A stretch of DNA of 64,000 bases from DATFYP01 sp035626235 (GTDB lineage Archaea > Thermoproteota > Nitrososphaeria > Nitrososphaerales > Gagatemarchaeaceae). The notes below the pieces were generated by a model that saw nothing but the letters and a program-made list of their open reading frames with translations, was not told the DNA's origin and made no database searches. The stretch is taken from NCBI GenBank assembly GCA_035626235.1, contig DASPOB010000075.1:26777-90776 (forward strand). The letters are read 5' to 3'. This document shows, piece by piece, positions 57,364-64,000 of this stretch. A program made the translations under genes and the position numbers. Numbering within the stretch: the first letter of the stretch is position 1; each line of letters opens with the position of its first letter.

Positions 57364-57786
57364 TTAACCGACTGCCGGAATCAGCCGTTGAAATCCCTTT
57401 CCAGTGAGGACGCCCTCGCAGGCGGCGCAGTCGTTAACGTTGTAGCCGGGCTCGAGGTCCTCGTGCAGAGAGCACATGAGGCGGCTGAAGCGGATATAGT
57501 CACAGATTTCTGTCATGGTCGCAACCGCGCCGAGCTCGTCGGGTTTCTTGGAAGAGAGCATTCCGGCAATCTTGTCGGCTGCTCTCGAGACGGTCGGGTC
57601 GGTCTCAAAGTTGAACATGGAGCCTCTGGTTCTGCGAGCATAGTTGCTGATTGAAGCCTGGGTGACGCCAAGGCGCCTCGCCACCTGCTGCTGGGTGAGG
57701 TGGTACTCCTCCTGCATCCGTTTGGCAACCATCGCCCTGAGTGCCGGGAGGGCCGAACGTGAGACCATCTCGTAGGGGTTAATCAT
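57364..57786 (-). CDS. HTH transcriptional regulator of the lipoate/dehydrogenase operon
   Basis: The 140-residue protein belongs to an archaeal HTH group: KRMQEEYHLTQQQVARRLGVTQASISNYARR forms an XRE-like HTH at about residues 21-53. The rest has several Cys (SRLMCSLHEDLEPGYNVNDCAACEGVL), which could bind a metal or cluster or sense redox/lipoate status. It is the first gene of the operon, four bases before lipA, and a perfect palindrome overlaps its own promoter, so autoregulation is likely. Confidence 0.85.
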   Translation of the reverse strand: MINPYEMVSRSALPALRAMVAKRMQEEYHLTQQQVARRLGVTQASISNYARRTRGSMFNFETDPTVSRAADKIAGMLSSKKPDELGAVATMTEICDYIRFSRLMCSLHEDLEPGYNVNDCAACEGVLTGKGFQRLIPAVG

Positions 57787-57791
57787 GCCTT

Positions 57792-57820
57792 TATCACGTA
57801 TGTTATAACGTGATATTTAA
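57792..57820 (-). promoter_or_regulatory. TATA box and palindrome before the regulator-lipA-E1-E2-E3-lipB operon
   Basis: TATCACGT-N8-ACGTGATA (57792-57815) is a perfect 8-base inverted repeat with centre ATGTTATA. It overlaps the TATA-like TTAAATAT (about 57813-57820, minus strand) and reaches to within a few bases of the ATG at 57786. A protein bound here would block polymerase entry. No canonical box lies elsewhere nearby. Confidence 0.8.
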
Positions 57821-57876
57821 GGGTAGTAGACGGATTCTGTTACTTCTTCGGAGGCTTGAACATCGTCTTTTTGGTG

Positions 57877-58203
57877 TTACCTTTCGGGGGATTGAAGTTC
57901 TGTCAAGCGTTTCTTCTTCCATGCCTGCAATTCCTTGCTCTGAGGCCGTTCCCAAAGCCACCCCAGAATCACCCATGCCACCAAGACGGGCAAAAGCAAT
58001 CTCGTAGTTACTGGAGCAATGTTGAAATTGACCAAGGCTATTACAAGAATCTCGAATGCGACCACCACAGCAAAACCAGACCACCTCTTCTTCATCCTCA
58101 GTTTCCAAGCGGGATGCTGGCGTTCTTCGATTTGGATTCGGGTATTTAGACTGATGATTCCGTCATCTCTGCCACTGCCGCGTTTTGAATCAGAGTCAGC
58201 CAT
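57877..58203 (-). CDS. Small two-segment membrane protein, unknown
   Basis: A 108-residue frame with a hydrophilic N-terminal half, membrane segments FAVVVAFEILVIALVNF and TRLLLPVLVAWVILGWLWE, and a charged tail (KELQAWKKKRLTELQ). The ATG lies inside the transposase relic in another frame, so its promoter may have been replaced. No family recognised. Confidence 0.5.
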   Translation of the reverse strand: MADSDSKRGSGRDDGIISLNTRIQIEERQHPAWKLRMKKRWSGFAVVVAFEILVIALVNFNIAPVTTRLLLPVLVAWVILGWLWERPQSKELQAWKKKRLTELQSPER

Positions 58204-58310
58204 CTGTTCTGCCCTCTAACTGTGATTTCCGCCATGTCTGCGGGAGTCCTTCCTTTCAAGGATTCGTGTGGCCTCAAGTTGTGGTACCGCGTGAACTCCT
58301 GCCAGATGGG
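58146..58310 (-). pseudogene. Transposase C-terminal relic
   Basis: About 54 codons remain: QEFTRYHNLRPHESLKGRTP, then NRWLTLIQNAAVAE to the stop. It is clearly related to the relic at 43487-43789 (shared RPH, G-x-TPA, NRW-x-x-LI). No upstream catalytic region or terminal repeats are seen. Confidence 0.65.
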
Positions 58311-58603
58311 GAGGCGCCGGCCTGGAAGCCGCCAACGGAGGATGACGGAGAATCGAAATGCCGGCCTCTTTCATCGGCCCTGACGGCGGGTTGAATGGCG
58401 CGCTGAGAGAAAATGCGACGGGCATGCAGACATGCCTCTGAGACAAGGGCCCGTCACTTCAGTCCGAGGGGCGGACCGAGGAAGGACGAGGACCTCCGCC
58501 GTGGTGCGCCATGCCAACGATATGTTCACCCCCCTCTCGGCATTGACAATGAGGGAACGTAGCCTTCGCCTGTCAGCTACACGACTCCGAAGCCGGCACG
58601 AAA
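58311..58603. other. Intergenic region
   Basis: Only short overlapping frames on both strands without motif. I see no gene or RNA here. Confidence 0.4.
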
Positions 58604-58855
58604 TTAACGGAGTCTGACGATGGAGGCCAGGAGCCGGTCCAGGGCGCAAAGGAAACAGCCTTCATCAGCCTGTCTTAGAAGTTCCTTCCTCTTCGAGTCC
58701 TTGAGAGAATGCCATAGGTCAAACTCCACCTCGGTCGCCTCCCAATCGTAGGCGGAGCCGCTGCCCACTGAAAGCGGGGTCTCGTGCTTCCCTTTCTCGC
58801 ATACTCTGACGGGCTTTCGCGGGTCAGCGGGCACCCTGATCTTGATCCTTGACAT
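58604..58855 (-). CDS. Small protein, unknown
   Basis: This 83-residue protein starts MSRIKIRVPADPRKPVRVCEKG and ends with a helical, Cys-containing part (ELLRQADEGCFLCALDRLLASIV). A TATA-like TCTTAAGTC (58880-58888) is about 28 bases before the ATG, fitting a leaderless gene. No family recognised. Confidence 0.55.
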   Translation of the reverse strand: MSRIKIRVPADPRKPVRVCEKGKHETPLSVGSGSAYDWEATEVEFDLWHSLKDSKRKELLRQADEGCFLCALDRLLASIVRLR

Positions 58856-59081
58856 CGGGCTAATGCTGGCTGTGATTCCGACTTAAGACTACGGGTTTGA
58901 ATGGCGCAATCCCACGTTCTTCCTGCTCGGGCTTTCGGCGTTCGCCGCGTTCTGAGTCGGCTTCCTCCACCTGCTACTCCCCCCAGCTCCGAATCCTGCT
59001 CTCTCGGTCAGAGTTGTTCCGTTCAAGCCCCACTCGGGTTCATGGAACCCGGATGCACTCGGTTCGCAGCCCGCCCGTGGT

Positions 59082-59276
59082 CTATATGCGGCCGATCAGG
59101 GCGAGAATGAAAACTATGAGGGAGATGACCCCGACGATGGCACATGCGTAGACAATCGCCGCGACGCCCAGATTGCGTATGCCGCCGTTCAGTTCATACG
59201 CTACGGCGCCGAGCAACGAGCAGACCAGCATAGTAACCAGGGAGCCGATGAGCGCACTCTCCCTTCGCTCTTCCAA
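59082..59276 (-). CDS. Small two-segment membrane protein
   Basis: A 64-residue frame starting at TTG: MEERRESALIGSLVTMLVCSLLGAVAY, then a loop NGGIRNLG and a second segment VAAIVYACAIVGVISLIVFILALIG. A TTTAAAAA box about 31 bases before the start supports expression. Function unknown. Confidence 0.6.
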   Translation of the reverse strand: MEERRESALIGSLVTMLVCSLLGAVAYELNGGIRNLGVAAIVYACAIVGVISLIVFILALIGRI

Positions 59277-59624
59277 GTCCTTGACTCTCTCGCTCCTTTC
59301 CGTTTTTAAACTCGCGCCGTCTCGCCACGCTCGGCAGAGAGGAAACCATCACCAGATTAGCACAACCTGTAGACGGTCCTTCACGTTCCCACCGGACTGC
59401 CGGGTTTGGGGGCGTGCAAAGGTCCGCCGGGGAGCTTCGGACGTATTCCCACGTTGATTCCCGCTGAATCGGCGGACGCCCACCGTCCAAGCCTTTGTGA
59501 AGATGCGATCCTATCTAGGCTCACCGCAAGCTTATTGGAGGACCAGCAGACGCGTCGGAAGCCCCGTATCCTCGAAAAAGGTGAATGACACGCAAGAACC
59601 CCGAGCGCTTGGGAGGGAGCCGGC
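59277..59624. other. Intergenic region upstream of lhr
   Basis: It contains the promoter box of the small membrane protein (about 59303-59313, minus) and a possible box for lhr (CTTATTGG, 59531-59538). I see no gene. Confidence 0.5.
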
Positions 59625-62492
59625 CTGACAGAGCAGAACGTATTCCAGCTCTTCTCGGCTCCCCTGATTGCCGCTCTGAACGAAAAGGGGTTTGCCTCTC
59701 CAACCGACCCGCAGATGAAGCTGGTTCCCCTCGTTATTCAGGGGAAGAACTCCCTCCTCATGGCCCCCACCGGGACAGGCAAGACGGAAGCGGCGCTCCT
59801 TCCTATCCTGGACAGGATGGTGAGAGAGGAGCTTTCGAGAGAGAGGGGGACCAAGCTCCTGTACATCACGCCGCTGAGGGCGCTGAACAGGGACATGCTC
59901 GAGAGAATGCAGTGGTGGTGCAAGAGGTTCGACATCAGGCTCGGCGTTAGGCACGGGGACAGCACCCAAGCCGAACGCACGAACATGAGTTTCGCCCCGC
60001 CGGATATACTCATCACGACTCCCGAGACGCTGCAGATCCTGCTGGTTGGCAGGAGGATCAGGCAGAGCCTGTCCAAGCTGAAGTGGGTGGTCGTCGACGA
60101 AGTGCACGAGCTAGCAGAGGACAAGAGGGGCAGTCAGCTCAGCGTCGGCCTTGAGCGCCTCAGGGACGTGGTCGAGACAGAGTTCCAGACGATAGGGCTG
60201 TCTGCGACAGTGGGCTCGCCGGAGAGAATCGCGCGGTTCCTTGTGGGGAGCGGACGGACCTGCGAGGTGGTGAGGGTCCCAGTGGAGAAGAGTCTCTCCC
60301 TTAAGGTGACATCTCCCAAGCCGACTGCCAACGACAAAGAGTTCGCGGAGGCCATCTATTCGTTTCCAGAGGTGGCAGCCAGGCTTCGGACCATCAGGGA
60401 TGTGGTCGAGAGGTACAAGTCGGTCCTCATCTTCACAAACACGCGGACCGAGGCCGAGGCCCTGGCAAGCAGGTTCAGGGTCTGGGACCCGGATTTCCCT
60501 GTCGGCATCCACCACAGTTCCCTCTCGAAGGCCACGCGGGAGGCTGTCGAGAGGAGCCTAAAGGACGGGAAGCTCCTAGGAGTGATCTGCACAAGCAGCT
60601 TGGAACTGGGCATCGACATTGGGTTCCTCCAGTTCGTCGTGCAGTACAACTCCCCCAGACAGGTGACGAGGCTGATTCAGAGGGTGGGCAGAAGCGGGCA
60701 TAGGGTAGGCGAGGTCTCGAACGGCCTCATCGTGACCCTGGACTCCGACGACACGCTCGAAGCCGCTGTGCTTTGCAGGAAGTCAGTGAACGGAGAGCTC
60801 GAACCACTCGTACCCGTCTCCTCGCCTTACGACGTCGCGGTCCACCAGGTGGCGGGGCTGCTCATTGAGCAGAGCAACTGGAACTTCAGCGACCTAGCCG
60901 CGCTCCTGAGAAGGAGCGACGCCTATTCGGGGATGGACGACCAGAGGCTCAGGAGGGTCCTGACCTACATGCGGGACCGGTACCCTAGGCTTGCCTACTA
61001 CAGCGAATCGGACGGCAGGGTAGCAAGGGCGCGTGACGTCAAGCCGCTCTTCTCGTACTACTTCGACAACCTGTCGATGATCCCCGACGAGAGGCAGTAC
61101 CTGGTAATCGAAGGGGAGAACTTCGTGGGCGTGCTCGACGAGGCCTTCGTCTCCGAATACGGTGAGGTGGGGGTGAAGTTCGTTGAAGCCGGCCGCTGCT
61201 GGAAGGTGGAACAGATCTACGGGAACAAGGTCTATGTGAAAGCCGAGGACGACCCCACCGGGGCGGTCCCTAACTGGGTGGGGGACGAAATCCCGGTCCC
61301 GCTCGAGGTGGCGGCGGAAGTAGGGGCGCTCAGACGGATGTACGCCGAGGCGATAGACGAAGGAAGGGAGGAGGTGTTCCTGGGGGAGACGACCGGACCG
61401 TACCCTCTGTCCAAGGAGACGTTGAGAGAGGCCCTGAAGGAGGTCGCAGAGCAGCACGCTGCTAAGCTCCCGATCCCCTCGGAGAGGCTCGTCACGGTCG
61501 AAAGATGGGACCGTTACATCATCGTCCAGGCCGCCTTCGGCCACAAGGTGAACAGGCTCCTTGCAAGGGTTCTGGGGCACATGATTTCTGAGAAAATTGG
61601 GATGTCTGTGGCGGTCCACCAAGACCCGTACCGAATAGTCATCGAGGCTGACGTGGCGCCGTCTGCGGTCGCTGCGCTGCTCTCCGGACTGAAAGGGGTG
61701 GACCTACGGGGGGCGACGGAGAAGGCGGTAGAGAGGTCTGGAATCTTCAAGCGCAGGCTGATCCACGCCGGGAAGAAGTGCGGCGCCATAGCCAAGGACG
61801 CCGACTATGCCAGCGTTTCTATCTCGGGCCTGGTGGAAGCTCTTCGAGACACGCCGGTCTACGACGAGGCCATGGACACCATCTTCCACGACGACTTGGA
61901 CGTGCCCGGCGCAGCAGAGGTGGTGGGCAGGATCGCGGAAGGAGACATCGAGGTGAAGCTCATCGAGTACGAGGGGCTCTCCCCCATAGCGAGGATCGGC
62001 ATTGAAGAAATAAGCAGGAGGGGGGAGATAGTGTCCCCAGAGCGCCTCAGGGCCCTGCTCAGGCAGTCGACCAGGGCCAGGATACTCGACACTTTCATGG
62101 TGGCCGTCTGCACGAACTGCTGGAACTACCTCGAACTGAGGCGGGTGGGCGACCTCGAAGGACTCGTGAAGTGCACCTTCTGCGGCCGGGAGGCAATCGG
62201 GCTCTCCACGGACTCCTACGAGAACGTCTTCTCCTTGGCCATGAAAGCCAGGAGCAGGACGGACATCAGGGGGAGGAACCTCAAGATGGTCGAGGGGGTG
62301 AAGAGGTCGGCCGAGATGAGGAAAGAGTATGGGCACGGATTCGACATGCTGATGGCCGGGAGAGGGGTCAGAGTCACGGACGCCATGGCCCTCGCAGCAA
62401 AGATGAAGAAGGAAGGGATGGACGTGGTCGATGCCGTGATGGACGGGGAGCGAGAGGCGCTAAGGAGGCGTTACTTCTTTGGACCCACGTGA
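59625..62492 (+). CDS. Lhr-type superfamily 2 helicase, apparent CUG start
   Basis: Lhr proteins are DNA/RNA helicases linked to repair. This about 955-residue protein has motif I APTGTGKTEAALLP, Ia ITPLRALNRD, Ib TTPETLQ, II DEVHELAEDKRG, III GLSATVG, IV-VI VLIFTNTR, TSSLELGIDIG and QRVGRSGHR. A winged-helix and Lhr core follow, and a C-terminal zinc-ribbon-like CTNCWNY...CTFCGRE. The conserved Q region FSAPLIAALNEKGFASPTDPQ lies upstream of the first ATG (59715). The only in-frame start before a stop is CTG at 59625, five bases after GGGAGGGAG. The last 33 bases overlap the next, convergent gene. Confidence 0.92.
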   Translation: MTEQNVFQLFSAPLIAALNEKGFASPTDPQMKLVPLVIQGKNSLLMAPTGTGKTEAALLPILDRMVREELSRERGTKLLYITPLRALNRDMLERMQWWCKRFDIRLGVRHGDSTQAERTNMSFAPPDILITTPETLQILLVGRRIRQSLSKLKWVVVDEVHELAEDKRGSQLSVGLERLRDVVETEFQTIGLSATVGSPERIARFLVGSGRTCEVVRVPVEKSLSLKVTSPKPTANDKEFAEAIYSFPEVAARLRTIRDVVERYKSVLIFTNTRTEAEALASRFRVWDPDFPVGIHHSSLSKATREAVERSLKDGKLLGVICTSSLELGIDIGFLQFVVQYNSPRQVTRLIQRVGRSGHRVGEVSNGLIVTLDSDDTLEAAVLCRKSVNGELEPLVPVSSPYDVAVHQVAGLLIEQSNWNFSDLAALLRRSDAYSGMDDQRLRRVLTYMRDRYPRLAYYSESDGRVARARDVKPLFSYYFDNLSMIPDERQYLVIEGENFVGVLDEAFVSEYGEVGVKFVEAGRCWKVEQIYGNKVYVKAEDDPTGAVPNWVGDEIPVPLEVAAEVGALRRMYAEAIDEGREEVFLGETTGPYPLSKETLREALKEVAEQHAAKLPIPSERLVTVERWDRYIIVQAAFGHKVNRLLARVLGHMISEKIGMSVAVHQDPYRIVIEADVAPSAVAALLSGLKGVDLRGATEKAVERSGIFKRRLIHAGKKCGAIAKDADYASVSISGLVEALRDTPVYDEAMDTIFHDDLDVPGAAEVVGRIAEGDIEVKLIEYEGLSPIARIGIEEISRRGEIVSPERLRALLRQSTRARILDTFMVAVCTNCWNYLELRRVGDLEGLVKCTFCGREAIGLSTDSYENVFSLAMKARSRTDIRGRNLKMVEGVKRSAEMRKEYGHGFDMLMAGRGVRVTDAMALAAKMKKEGMDVVDAVMDGEREALRRRYFFGPT

Positions 62493-63020
62493 GAGGATCA
62501 TCGTCATCAGGGTCTTCTCGTCTACCTCGGCCCTGGTCCGCCACCCGATGTGCAGCAGAGCCCTGTCGTCCTGCTCCAGGTAGCCCCTCTTGACGTAGCG
62601 GTCGAGGGAGTACTCCACCCTCCACTTCGGGAACTTGTCTCGGAGGAAGTGCTCCACCTCCCGGCGTGCCGCCCTCCCCTGCTTCGAGTTGACGAACGCG
62701 ATGGTGGAGGCGAGGACCGCCAAGTCGTCGATCCGAATCCCCGATGTCTCGGCCTCCGAGACAGACGGAGGCTCTTTGAATCGGAGCAGGAACCTGGAGG
62801 TGTCGTCTGTCCCGTCAGGGCCCTTGACTTCGAAGACCTCCATCCCAAGAGGCGAGACGTCTTCGGACAGCACTTCTACTATCTGCTTGTAATCTCGTCC
62901 CAGGTGGCGTTTCAGCTCCCACCCCTTGACACCCGGGTTCCTCCCCCTTTGGAGGACAAGGACCTGGAACGCCTTCCTCACCTTGCGCTCAAGAAGCGCC
63001 TTGTCCGTGGTTTCCATCAT
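62460..63020 (-). CDS. Winged-helix-like protein of unknown function
   Basis: The 186-residue protein starts at ATG inside the stop of the preceding gene (ATGA overlap): M-METTDKALLERKVRKAFQVL. It seems to have two winged-helix-like parts, one with ELKRHLGRDYKQIVEVLSEDVSPLGMEVFEV and one with RREVEHFLRDKFPKWRVEYSLDRYVKRGYLEQDDRALLHIGWRTRAEVD. This layout recalls tandem winged-helix partners of SMC complexes (KITE/MAGE-like), but I cannot assign it. Its end overlaps lhr by 33 bases, tail to tail. Confidence 0.75.
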   Translation of the reverse strand: MMETTDKALLERKVRKAFQVLVLQRGRNPGVKGWELKRHLGRDYKQIVEVLSEDVSPLGMEVFEVKGPDGTDDTSRFLLRFKEPPSVSEAETSGIRIDDLAVLASTIAFVNSKQGRAARREVEHFLRDKFPKWRVEYSLDRYVKRGYLEQDDRALLHIGWRTRAEVDEKTLMTMILSRGSKEVTPP

Positions 63021-63775
63021 GCTCCCTCCGTCACAGCGAGTGCGACGGACTTCGGCACTCCCGCAGCCTTTTCTGTGAGGGCCATGACCCACACCCGCCC
63101 GGAAAGTGGCTCAGTCCGAATGGACGCCTGCCCGTCGCTGACAAGAAAAGCGAGGAGGTAGGCACGGAGCACCTTGGCCGCGAAGCTATTGGCGTCGATG
63201 AACTCCCTGTAGTCGATCCAGTTGCCGTTCGACTTCTGCATGAGGGTCTGGTAGAGCTCCTTCAGGTCCTTCTCGAACTGTTGGCGTGTGAATATGCCGA
63301 GCTCGACGAGCTCGGCGTACCCGACCGTGCCCGGGTTCACACCGTAACTGCCGAACTCGTCCTTGAAGCGCTCCGCCATCGGCTGGAGGTCCCTCCAGTA
63401 TACGAAGGCCCTCTCGAGCCCCCTGGGGGAGATCTGGTCGAGCTGGACTATTGGGTGCCAACTCTTCACGAACGCCTCGCTAAGCTCTTGCTTCGCGAGG
63501 AGCTTGACCTTCAGCTGAATCAGCAGAGGGTCGATGTAGAGGGATGAGGCTTTCGCCTTCAAATATTGATCTTGCAACTTGATTACCTGAGACAGTTCCA
63601 ACATTGCTTCTGAGTCGACCAAGAGTTCACCTATGAGTGTAAGTTCCGGGAGGCGATGTTTCAAGATAAGCAACTTCTCTTTGATGTCTATCTCGAAGGG
63701 GTTAGCCGAACTGGATTCAATTGACTCGCAGAGAGCGATTATTCGTAACAGGTCCTCAAGTTTGTCATTGTCCAT
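63017..63775 (-). CDS. Helical protein of unknown function, coupled to the winged-helix gene
   Basis: The 252-residue protein is mostly helical: KLEDLLRIIALCESIESS, EKLLILKHRLPELTLIGELLVDSEAMLELSQVIKLQDQYLKAKA, then an alpha/beta part (YWRDLQPMAERFKDEFGSYG) and ISYREF-like WIDYREFIDANSFAAKVLRAYLLAFLVSDGQA, ending in a strand-rich tail (VWVMALTEKAAG). No family recognised. It overlaps the next gene by four bases. A TATA-like TTTATAAC at 63830-63837 is about 55 bases upstream. Confidence 0.75.
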   Translation of the reverse strand: MDNDKLEDLLRIIALCESIESSSANPFEIDIKEKLLILKHRLPELTLIGELLVDSEAMLELSQVIKLQDQYLKAKASSLYIDPLLIQLKVKLLAKQELSEAFVKSWHPIVQLDQISPRGLERAFVYWRDLQPMAERFKDEFGSYGVNPGTVGYAELVELGIFTRQQFEKDLKELYQTLMQKSNGNWIDYREFIDANSFAAKVLRAYLLAFLVSDGQASIRTEPLSGRVWVMALTEKAAGVPKSVALAVTEGA

Positions 63776-63829
63776 ATCGAATCAACCAAGCGGATATGAA
63801 TCCGAACGAATTCAGGCATCTAGGCCCAG

Positions 63830-64000
63830 TTATAAACTCATTAGGTTCCTGGCCCTCTCAATCACCCTTCTTCTTTCTTCCCTTTCCATAGTCAGGAACT
63901 TCATGAACCGACGTACTTGATCCATTCTCTGCGGGGCCCTAAAGGGACCTACGGCGGCTATGACTGTTGAAATCCCTTCGACGTCATTGATTTCTGCTAT
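63830..64000 (-). CDS. C-terminal part of an unknown protein (start outside window)
   Basis: 57 codons to a TAA: IAEINDVEGISTVIAAVGPF near the edge, then RRFMKFLTMEREERRRVIERARNLMSL. The end is a charged helix. Too little is visible to name the protein. It lies just upstream of the two coupled unknown genes and may belong to the same operon. Confidence 0.65.
   Translation of the reverse strand: MAEINDVEGISTVIAAVGPFRAPQRMDQVRRFMKFLTMEREERRRVIERARNLMSL

Noticed and set aside
1..64000. CRISPR arrays, rRNA genes, integrase or toxin-antitoxin pairs
   Set aside because: I looked for regular spaced repeats, rRNA signatures and tyrosine/serine integrase motifs and saw none.

Overview
The window is GC-rich archaeal DNA. 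Evidence: a split PurS/PurQ/PurL FGAM synthase, transcription factor B, the ribosomal order SPOUT-L3-L4-L23-L2-S19, an archaeal-type Lhr helicase, an aKMT-like lysine methyltransferase, and tRNA genes broken by short introns at non-canonical positions. Many genes have an A/T-rich TATA-like box 24-31 bases upstream of an ATG, GTG or TTG, so most messages look leaderless. The tRNA introns and gene content suggest a heterotrophic, probably aerobic member of the Thermoproteota (Nitrososphaeria-like). That placement is inference.

Layout. 1-5.0 kb: purine synthesis (purL/Q/S, purH, purD). 5-10.7 kb: CBS protein, divergent Hsp20/HtpX stress pair, membrane proteins and a cyclase-TolB-TPR signalling protein. 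10.8-15.4 kb: tRNA-Val, HMG-CoA reductase, a short CysS coupled to a GNAT-HExxH fusion. 15.5-22.7 kb: a histidine degradation cluster (hutU, hutI, hutH) that also holds a glutamine-synthetase-like ligase and a histone-deacetylase-fold amidohydrolase, with no HutG, HutF or formiminotransferase seen. 22.9-31.3 kb: mixed small genes, an ABC exporter, tRNA-Gly, a tRNA-binding protein and a two-subunit CoA-transferase. 31.4-35.9 kb: an apparent tRNA-linked island in which the tRNA 3' end and its downstream flank recur twice, bounding a unit of A/T-richer membrane/secreted genes and a unit with a second cyclase-TPR paralogue. 36-43 kb: TRAM protein, TFB, coiled-coil proteins, aKMT, an atypical NRAMP transporter with a palindromic operator and divergent DtxR/MntR regulator, and a DEAD-box helicase. 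43-49 kb: transposase relic, MFS transporter and the ribosomal cluster, which stops after S19. 49.3-57.8 kb: P5C-type aldehyde dehydrogenase, then an operon reading regulator-lipA-E1(alpha/beta fused)-E2-E3-lipB behind a palindrome. 57.9-64 kb: small membrane proteins, a second transposase relic, Lhr helicase and two coupled unknown genes.

The metabolic genes suggest use of amino acids. Histidine would go through urocanate and imidazolonepropionate to glutamate, a P5C-type dehydrogenase also yields glutamate, and a lipoate-dependent 2-oxoacid dehydrogenase with its own lipoate synthesis genes makes acyl-CoA. Three genes (purQ, tfb, lhr) have no ATG/GTG/TTG where their conserved N-termini require a start.
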